From positions 1 to 20,488 of the IMG/VR virus record IMGVR_UViG_3300031631_000036: DNA of 20,488 bases; one strand, given 5' to 3'. This document shows, piece after piece, positions 15,664 through 20,488 of the stretch. The position numbers were made by a program, and so were the translations under genes. A model generated the notes under the pieces. That model was not told the origin of the DNA, made no database searches, and saw nothing but the letters and a program-made list of their open reading frames with translations. This DNA is from a virus. Numbering within the stretch: the stretch's first letter is position 1; every line of letters starts with the position of its first letter.

Positions 15664-16990
15664 TGGTCACCTCGATCGGTATGGGAGCAATTTCGCCCCT
15701 AAGCATGTGGGCCGCCAGCATGACATCCGTAATATCCTTACGGTGATGCCCAGCGGATTCAAGGGCCGACATCGACGCAGCCACCTGTTGCTGCTGGGTT
15801 AATTCGACTCGCTGCCCGCTGGCATTCAGGACATTAACGTTCACTCCCGCCGTCCTAAGCGTCGGGTCGACCAACTTGGCTAACTTCACACCATTGCTGA
15901 ACAGGCCGGAGAGAATCTTGGTTACCTCGGGGCTGAGTTCGCCGAACTCCTCCTCAACACGCAAACCCATTTCCAGACGTTCCGTGGAGTGGGCCATAAC
16001 CTCGCCGAGCCCCTCAATGATGCTGCCAGCATCTCTGGTCTTGAATAAGGCCGCCAGTTTGGCGCCATCTGAACTTGGCATAGAACACACATCTCCTACT
16101 CGGAAGTACTTACAGTTGTTTATCAGTGAACACGTATCACATGCCACTTTGTCGCCCGGAAGAACCTTCAAGGCCGACGACATCGATGATCCCGTCGTCG
16201 ACTTCACTGGAGAGTTGCCTGCCGCCCCGCGTGAACGGAAGTTGATGTTCTCCAGGTAATACTCGGCCGCCCAAAGGGACGACTTGATGTTGAACAGGCA
16301 TCTCTGGTTCGCTTCCTTTAGGTCCCCTAGAGAGAAGCCAATAACGTTGACCCACTGGGGCGTTTTTGCGGCTTCACTATAGCTCACAACCCGCCCATTA
16401 GGAAGGACAACCGAACCTTTCTGCGCCGATACCCGCGGGTGGAAATCAACCGAAGCGACCTCGGTCCCGAACATTGTGCGGAACGAATTTATGCCATGAA
16501 GGTGGACAATACAGTCGGGGTAGTCGCGTTGCATCTCCCGAAGTGCCCGATAGAAGGCCATACCTAAACCCGTGCGGCTGTCCGGCGGGCGGATAACCAC
16601 AACCCTATGTTCCTGGTGTATGACGGGACGAAGCTCGGGTGAAACGTTCGGATCGTCACGGGCCGCAGGGCTCTCCGCCACGTTTGATTCCATGAGGCTT
16701 TCAAGAATGGAAATGTTACTCGTCGTGTAGTCCCAAGTCGGGTACACGGCCGCGGGAAGGTCTTCGCCTTCGTTGCGATTTATTTCAGCCGTCCCCTGTT
16801 CTCCGATTAGAAGCATCCTGTACTCGCTTGTAATCGGATAGTTCAGCTCAATGAGCTTTCGGGGGTCGATGCGATGTTTCACTAGATAGCCGCGATCCCA
16901 AGCAATGTTCAACACATTGAGTTCGGCACATTGACGTATGTACTCGTTGGGGTTGGCGTACCAGATTTCTGTGGGGGTTCTGGAACTCAT
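15641..16990 (-). CDS. Unassigned Cys-motif protein before terminase; possible small terminase / packaging factor
   Basis: This encodes 449 residues. The ATG at 16990 has only a weak ribosome site. Residues 125-255 form an alpha/beta segment with RVVVIRPPDSRTGLGMAFYR, IVHLHGINSFRTMFG and WVNVIGFSLGDL. Residues 284-302 hold four cysteines spaced C-x2-C-x5-C-x8-C, which could bind zinc or an iron-sulfur cluster. The last 140 residues are helical (TRDAGSIIEGLGEVM, then EEFGELSPEVTKILSGLF). It is the first gene of the virion operon and overlaps the large terminase start, where small terminases usually lie. However, 449 residues is far longer than a typical small terminase and no classic helix-turn-helix is evident. 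I do not recognise the family; the packaging role is inferred from position. Confidence 0.6.
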   Translation of the reverse strand: MSSRTPTEIWYANPNEYIRQCAELNVLNIAWDRGYLVKHRIDPRKLIELNYPITSEYRMLLIGEQGTAEINRNEGEDLPAAVYPTWDYTTSNISILESLMESNVAESPAARDDPNVSPELRPVIHQEHRVVVIRPPDSRTGLGMAFYRALREMQRDYPDCIVHLHGINSFRTMFGTEVASVDFHPRVSAQKGSVVLPNGRVVSYSEAAKTPQWVNVIGFSLGDLKEANQRCLFNIKSSLWAAEYYLENINFRSRGAAGNSPVKSTTGSSMSSALKVLPGDKVACDTCSLINNCKYFRVGDVCSMPSSDGAKLAALFKTRDAGSIIEGLGEVMAHSTERLEMGLRVEEEFGELSPEVTKILSGLFSNGVKLAKLVDPTLRTAGVNVNVLNASGQRVELTQQQQVAASMSALESAGHHRKDITDVMLAAHMLRGEIAPIPIEVTSVQSDPV

Positions 16991-17153
16991 GATGACCAGA
17001 ATAATAGGCCGTTATCAACAACAACCCCACCTGCTGAAAGTCATACTCCCAGAGTATCTTTTAGAAATGCTGCAAAAGATAACGGATGTCAAACCACAGG
17101 GGGCCACTCACGTAGTAACGTCAGTACTCCACCGCCTGATATTCCCGCGGTGA
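16989..17153 (+). CDS. Possible ribbon-helix-helix-like mini-protein (54 residues)
   Basis: ATGs at 16989 and 16992 open a frame of 54 or 53 residues ending at TGA 17151-17153. After a basic N-terminus (TRIIGRYQQQP) comes a strand-like LLKVILP, a helix EYLLEMLQKI, a turn and a second helix ATHVVTSVLHRLI. This is the order of a ribbon-helix-helix DNA-binding domain. The start overlaps that of the leftward gene at 16990, and the stop overlaps a GTG (GTGA) in the primase frame. The ribosome site is weak (GGGGG about 12 bases upstream). If real, it may regulate the divergent operons. It could instead be a chance frame in a regulatory region. Confidence 0.45.
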   Translation: MMTRIIGRYQQQPHLLKVILPEYLLEMLQKITDVKPQGATHVVTSVLHRLIFPR

Positions 17154-17212
17154 CCCGACAGTTATCCAACCTGGTGACGCTACTACCACCAGTAACACCC
17201 CATTGGAGTTCC
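16991..17212. promoter_or_regulatory. Divergent region between virion and replication genes
   Basis: The leftward virion operon and the rightward replication genes diverge here, so promoters for both should lie in or near these 222 bases. A perfect dyad ATACTC-CCA-GAGTAT occupies 17043-17057 and could be an operator or small hairpin. A minus-strand TTGACA occurs at 17092-17087, but no good -10 box lies 16-19 bases beyond it. No convincing sigma-70 promoter could be assigned. The small open frame described separately covers most of this region. Confidence 0.4.
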
Positions 17213-18004
17213 ATGAAAGATCAACAGAACGAGATTATAGACCTCTTGGCTAAGCGTTTTATCGCCAGACCAGACGTCCACGCAGAACAATGGAACAACG
17301 GAGGCTGGAGTCCGAAAGAGGTCCCCTTCGGGCGCAAACTGTTGCAATCCCACCTCGATGGCAAGGCCACGCTCGGTCACTACATGCTCTCAGAAGAAGA
17401 TGAATGTAAACTCTTTGCATTCGACCTCGACCTCGACAAGCCAACCAAAGATCGCAATAGCGGCATGGTCATACCCATCTACTACCGGCTCGACGACGGC
17501 ACCGCCATCCCAATCAACCCACGCGAAGCATGGTACGGAGACAACCAGGAAATAGTCGCCGGACTCACCCTCGAACTACGCTCCCTCGCCGAAATACTCG
17601 CCCTGCGAGTCCGCACAATGTTTGACCTCGACGTAGCAGTAGCATTCAGTGGTAACAAAGGACTCCACGTTTACGCTTTCCTTGGAATGCCCCTCCCCGC
17701 TGAGCTGGCAATCGAAATGAGCAACGCCGTCCTCGGCTCGTTTAATGAAATGTTCTACGCCACCGACGGGAAGAATTTCTACAAACATCGGTCCCCAGCC
17801 TTCGAGCACGTAACCGTCGAGACATTCCCCAAACAAGCCAAGCGCCCCAACGGCGGCTACGGCAACCTCATGAAGCTCCCACTAGGAAAAGACAGTCGGA
17901 CGGGCCATAAAGGCTTCTTCGTTGACCTCGACGCCCCCGACGATGTACTACAATCTACTGACCCCATTCCGACCCTAAAGGGGATGGCGGTTCAGGGTGT
18001 CTAA
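17213..18004 (+). CDS. Small archaeo-eukaryotic primase (AEP, TOTE-type)
   Basis: This encodes 263 residues from ATG 17213, with GGAG four bases upstream. A GTG at 17150 would add 21 residues. Catalytic features are in order: FAFDLDLDK (metal-binding Asp71 and Asp73), FSGNKGLHVY (Ser146 to His152, nucleotide-binding), and VTVETFPKQ followed by GYGNLMKLPLGKDS (about 201-228). The last two resemble the EhFPKQ...GGN..LPLG signature of TOTE-type AEP primases, with the Glu203 region probably supplying the third metal ligand. Such enzymes make primers, and some also extend DNA. There is no zinc domain of its own; one lies in the next, overlapping gene. High confidence for the AEP family, moderate for the exact subgroup. 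Confidence 0.85.
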   Translation: MKDQQNEIIDLLAKRFIARPDVHAEQWNNGGWSPKEVPFGRKLLQSHLDGKATLGHYMLSEEDECKLFAFDLDLDKPTKDRNSGMVIPIYYRLDDGTAIPINPREAWYGDNQEIVAGLTLELRSLAEILALRVRTMFDLDVAVAFSGNKGLHVYAFLGMPLPAELAIEMSNAVLGSFNEMFYATDGKNFYKHRSPAFEHVTVETFPKQAKRPNGGYGNLMKLPLGKDSRTGHKGFFVDLDAPDDVLQSTDPIPTLKGMAVQGV

Positions 18005-19955
18005 TCAACCAACCCGAGCCGAACTGATTGACACGTACAGGGCCAAAGCCCGAGAGAGCCAAGGGTCGAAGCTCAAGAAGCCCGTCCCTGTATGGGACGA
18101 CGATCTAATCCCCTCCACGGGAGACAAGGCTTACGTCCATGACGACATTGACACACTTCTTGACAGTGTCGGCATTGTGCAGGCGTACCGTCTTTGGTGC
18201 GGCAAGATGGAACCCATCGAGGGGTCGCGCACCGAAAGTGTGATGGTCTCGTGCCCGATACCGGGACACCAGGACGACAACCCGTCCGCATGGCTCAACA
18301 CCGACAAGGATGTTTGGCATTGTGGGGCCTGTTCTGAGGGTGGGGACAAGTTTGACATCGCCGCCTACAGCAACGACTACAATGTCCCCGGCTATAAAAC
18401 TGACGGGTCATTCCCTGACCTGCGTCGCGATATGGCGTATGATCTTGGTTACCGCGTCACACCGGCAATCGGAACCGCAGACATTGTAACCCCCCTCACC
18501 GAAGATGAGTCAGACGACGAGGACCCCGAACCCGCCGAACCCATCTTCGCCGGAGATAAAGCCCCAGCACCAAACCTCCAGGTCGTCCAAGTCCCCGACA
18601 CCGACAAACTTGCATCAGCGACCGCCGACGCAAGCATCATCGAAATCCCGACCGACTACAACGCCGAAATTGAGATCGCCCCATCGATCGAATGGCCCGA
18701 TATTGTCACCGAAGGTACGTTCCTACGCGAATGGATGGAAACCTGCTCCGTTGACGACCTGCCCGAAGAATACTATTTCTGGCTCGGCCTCATGGCACTC
18801 GGCCTTGCCACCGGGCACGACGTTGTGCTCGATGACCGTATGCCCGTCAAAGCCAACCTGTTCGTCTGCCTATTTGGGCCGTCCGGTATCGGGAAAAGCC
18901 GTGCAACATATCCGTTCCGACGCTTACTGTCTGAAGCACTCCCCTATGACGCCGTCGACCCCTACTCAACCGGCGTACACCAGATGGCACAACCAGGGTC
19001 CGCTGAGGGGCTATTAGAGTCGTTCTCCAAGCCGATAGTCGACCCGATGACCAACGTCCCCAGTGGGCAGTACGCAATCGTCAGAGGGCTTCTGAATATC
19101 GCCGAGCTTTCATCCCTAATGGGGCGTGCCGCCCGAACAGGCAGCACCCTGCGGCCGTTAATGATCGAACTCTACGACGCCAACTCCAGTATCCAAGAGG
19201 TCACCGTTGGTAGGGGTGTGCGGAAAGCCGAAAAGCCTTTCTGTTCAACAATCACCACAACCCAGCCCAAAGTGGTTCGCGACGTGCTCGCAAAAGGTGA
19301 CGCCGAATCCGGTTTCGCTAACCGCTGGATATTCGCCATGGGGCCACCCAAAAAACTGGTCGCCATAGGCGGTGCGTCAATCGACGTATCTGAATCCGCA
19401 AGACTACTCATTCAGATACGCACCTGGACGTCCCAAAAACGAGCGATAAGGATGGATGATGAAGCATTAGCCGTCTGGACCAAATTCTTCGACCGGACTC
19501 TCGTCCCATTAAAGATGGATGCTGAATCAAGTGGGCTCGTAGCACGCTGCGACCTCACAATGAAGAAAGCCATACTACTATTCGCCATCAACGAAAAAGC
19601 CTCGGTTGTAACCAAGGACATTGTCGAAAGAGCTTTAACCCTCTGGCCTTACCTTGCGAAGACTTACAGTATGTTGGATTCCAGTCTCGGAACCGGCGAA
19701 TTTGATGAATGCGCCGAAGCAATCCTCGCATCGATAGCCCGCCTACACAGGTCCACAAAAAAGTGGCCCACCGTGTACCAAATCTCACGGGCAGTGCCCC
19801 GCAGGTTCGGACGCGACGTCGTAGAACGTGTCATAAAGACTATGGCCGCTATCAACGAAATTTCTGTCGCCCCCGACGTCAGCGGAAAGCGCGGCAGAAA
19901 CGCTGTACGCTACAAACCGGCGACAGACAGTGACCCCGCAACAGCATACAAATAG
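17997..19955 (+). CDS. Primase zinc finger fused to DUF3987-like replicative helicase/ATPase
   Basis: This encodes 652 residues from GTG 17997, overlapping the primase stop by 8 bases; a GGGGA lies about 13 bases upstream. Residues 86-112 form a DnaG-like zinc finger: Cys86, His91, Cys109 and Cys112, in CPIPGHQDDNPSAW and WHCGAC. An acidic, Pro-rich linker follows (about 165-235). The ATPase part has Walker A GPSGIGKS (294-301), a Walker B-like LLNIAEL (365-371, Glu370), a sensor-like STITTTQP (417-424) and GFANRW with Arg443, matching the DUF3987 helicase-like family. The C-terminal 80 residues look like a winged helix. With the primase gene it would form a two-subunit primase-helicase at the replication fork. 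Walker B lacks the usual Asp-Glu pair. Confidence 0.85.
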   Translation: MSNQPTRAELIDTYRAKARESQGSKLKKPVPVWDDDLIPSTGDKAYVHDDIDTLLDSVGIVQAYRLWCGKMEPIEGSRTESVMVSCPIPGHQDDNPSAWLNTDKDVWHCGACSEGGDKFDIAAYSNDYNVPGYKTDGSFPDLRRDMAYDLGYRVTPAIGTADIVTPLTEDESDDEDPEPAEPIFAGDKAPAPNLQVVQVPDTDKLASATADASIIEIPTDYNAEIEIAPSIEWPDIVTEGTFLREWMETCSVDDLPEEYYFWLGLMALGLATGHDVVLDDRMPVKANLFVCLFGPSGIGKSRATYPFRRLLSEALPYDAVDPYSTGVHQMAQPGSAEGLLESFSKPIVDPMTNVPSGQYAIVRGLLNIAELSSLMGRAARTGSTLRPLMIELYDANSSIQEVTVGRGVRKAEKPFCSTITTTQPKVVRDVLAKGDAESGFANRWIFAMGPPKKLVAIGGASIDVSESARLLIQIRTWTSQKRAIRMDDEALAVWTKFFDRTLVPLKMDAESSGLVARCDLTMKKAILLFAINEKASVVTKDIVERALTLWPYLAKTYSMLDSSLGTGEFDECAEAILASIARLHRSTKKWPTVYQISRAVPRRFGRDVVERVIKTMAAINEISVAPDVSGKRGRNAVRYKPATDSDPATAYK

Positions 19956-20052
19956 GGGCACAAAGACTCTCCACCGGAACCCGAAACTCGGGTATGGTGA
20001 GACCATCCTCGACATCTTTGTCGGGTCGAGGGTGATGGCAATACAGGCGTTT

Positions 20053-20092
20053 GGTACAGGCCGACCCGCGTTGGATCGGGTCGGCCTGTACC
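20053..20092. repeat. 16-bp perfect inverted repeat
   Basis: Arms 20053-20068 and 20077-20092 are perfectly complementary (GGTACAGGCCGACCCG and its reverse complement) around an 8-base loop. No T-run follows on either strand, so a simple intrinsic terminator is unlikely. It could be an RNase III site, a replication-origin hairpin, or a protein-binding site; the sequence does not decide. Confidence 0.8.
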
Positions 20093-20130
20093 CCCTGCAT
20101 GTGCCCTCCGTTTACCGTTTCTCTACACAC

Positions 20131-20169
20131 GAAAACGTAGCCACGTCCTACGGACGTGGCTACGTTTTC
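20131..20169. terminator. Bidirectional intrinsic terminator
   Basis: An 18-bp perfect stem (20131-20148 with 20152-20169) closes a 3-base loop. It begins GAAAACG and ends CGTTTTC, so each strand carries a short T-run at the 3' side of the stem. It lies between the convergent helicase gene (ending 19955) and the leftward right-edge gene (ending 20210), and would stop transcription from both sides. Confidence 0.85.
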
Positions 20170-20181
20170 TAACTAAAGTTT

Positions 20182-20208
20182 CGAGTCCCAGCCTTTAGCT
20201 AGGACTCG
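20182..20208 (-). terminator. Possible second hairpin after the right-edge gene
   Basis: Arms CGAGTCC (20182-20188) and GGACTCG (20202-20208) pair, with a further AGC/GCT pairing inside. It starts one base after the leftward stop codon and is followed on the minus strand by AAACTTTAG, so any T-run is weak. It may assist the stronger hairpin at 20131-20169. Confidence 0.4.
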
Positions 20209-20209
20209 G

Positions 20210-20488
20210 CTAATTAAAGTCTCCGGCGTGTTCCAGCTCATAGATGCGCCCATTGGCGACGCGCAGCTCGTCAGCCAATAGAACCATGTCGCACGGCCAG
20301 CGGAGGCTGCATTCAGCGCAGTGGGTGGGGTTAGTGTGACTCCGCTTGTGGTCCCCGTGAGGGAATGCGTCATTCACCCGAGACTCACCGCCCTCCATCA
20401 CCGAATCGCACTGTAAGCAAAATCGCCTGGTGACAATGAAATGTCTAAGCCCAACCTGTTCATAACTCCGCGTCTCTTTGTAGGCGTT
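20210..20488 (-). CDS. Zinc-ribbon-like small protein (partial, start beyond right edge)
   Basis: This minus-strand frame is open from the right edge to TAG at 20212-20210, giving at least 92 residues. A GTG at 20401 is the first possible start inside, but the frame upstream of it reads sensibly (SYEQVGLRHFIVTRRFCLQCDS), so the gene probably begins outside the window. Cysteine pairs FCLQC and HCAEC lie about 28 residues apart and could form a zinc ribbon; a WPC and a helical LLADELRVANGRIYELE tail follow. Function is not recognised. It is transcribed toward the replication genes and ends next to terminator-like hairpins. Confidence 0.6.
   Translation of the reverse strand, partial: NAYKETRSYEQVGLRHFIVTRRFCLQCDSVMEGGESRVNDAFPHGDHKRSHTNPTHCAECSLRWPCDMVLLADELRVANGRIYELEHAGDFN

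Larger units (their letters stand above)
19956..20209. other. Hairpin-rich intergenic region, no gene seen
   Basis: These 254 bases lie between the convergent helicase gene and the right-edge gene. No frame in either direction looks like protein. In order there are: a small hairpin ACCCGA/TCGGGT (19979-19993); a weaker one CCTCGAC/GTCGAGG (20007-20013 with 20025-20031); a 16-bp perfect inverted repeat (20053-20092); an 18-bp terminator-like hairpin (20131-20169); and a hairpin CGAGTCC/GGACTCG (20182-20208). The last begins right after the leftward gene's stop. No tRNA could be folded here. Confidence 0.6.

Noticed and set aside
17064-17092. Leftward promoter with TTGACA at 17092-17087
   Set aside because: The -35-like box is perfect, but no acceptable -10 box lies 16-19 bases downstream, so it is not called.
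16931-17149. Upstream extension of the primase gene to 16931
   Set aside because: It overlaps the start of the leftward gene and has no domain-like content. Starts at 17213 or 17150 fit better.
18505-19017. Plus-strand 170-residue open frame inside the helicase gene
   Set aside because: It is a Pro/Ser/Thr-rich shadow in another frame; the helicase frame carries the zinc finger and Walker motifs.
19956-20209. tRNA, CRISPR array or integration site in the hairpin-rich gap
   Set aside because: No cloverleaf or T-loop pattern, no regularly spaced repeats, and no integrase gene nearby.
20173-20373. Minus-strand 66-residue open frame
   Set aside because: It overlaps the Cys-pair frame that is open to the right edge, and it has no features of its own.

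Overview
The window is a stretch of tailed-phage (siphovirus-type) genome or prophage. By eye it has mid-range GC (roughly mid-50s %), tightly packed genes and frequent start/stop overlaps. Nothing in it identifies the host. The general protein style (long tape measure, archaeo-eukaryotic type primase) would suit a phage of actinobacteria, but that is only a guess.

Positions 1-16990 form one long leftward (minus-strand) virion operon. Read in the direction of transcription, it encodes: a Cys-motif protein that may be the small terminase or packaging partner (16990-15641); the large terminase (15663-13858); a Mu gp29-like portal (13858-12176); a Com-like zinc-ribbon protein (12172-11921); a Mu I-like prohead protease with a scaffold-like tail and a probable nested scaffold start (11902-10775); a head decoration protein with an inserted beta-rich domain (10773-9988); a lambda E-like major capsid protein (9973-8855); a Mu gp36-like head-tail connector (8833-8363); a virion-morphogenesis/gp10-like protein (8358-7822); a probable tail terminator (7822-7349); a 95-residue Ser-rich coiled-coil protein (7331-7044); the tail tube protein (7030-5996); tail assembly chaperones G and G-T joined by a -1 frameshift at GGGAAAA (5895-5117); and a very large tape measure protein (5101 to beyond the left edge, at least 1700 residues). 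The head module mixes Mu-like and lambda-like parts, and the tail is of long non-contractile type.

Positions 16989-19955 hold the divergent rightward genes: a possible ribbon-helix-helix mini-protein, a small archaeo-eukaryotic (TOTE-type) primase, and an overlapping second gene with a primase-style zinc finger plus a DUF3987-like helicase/ATPase. Together these look like a two-gene primase-helicase replication unit. From 19956 to 20209 there is no convincing gene but several strong hairpins, including a 16-bp perfect inverted repeat and an 18-bp bidirectional terminator-like hairpin. A leftward zinc-ribbon gene enters from the right edge and ends at 20210.

The most interesting points are the frameshift fusion (very well supported), the internal scaffold start, the split primase-helicase, the domain inserted in the decoration protein, the unassigned Cys-motif protein before the terminase, and the hairpin-rich intergenic region.
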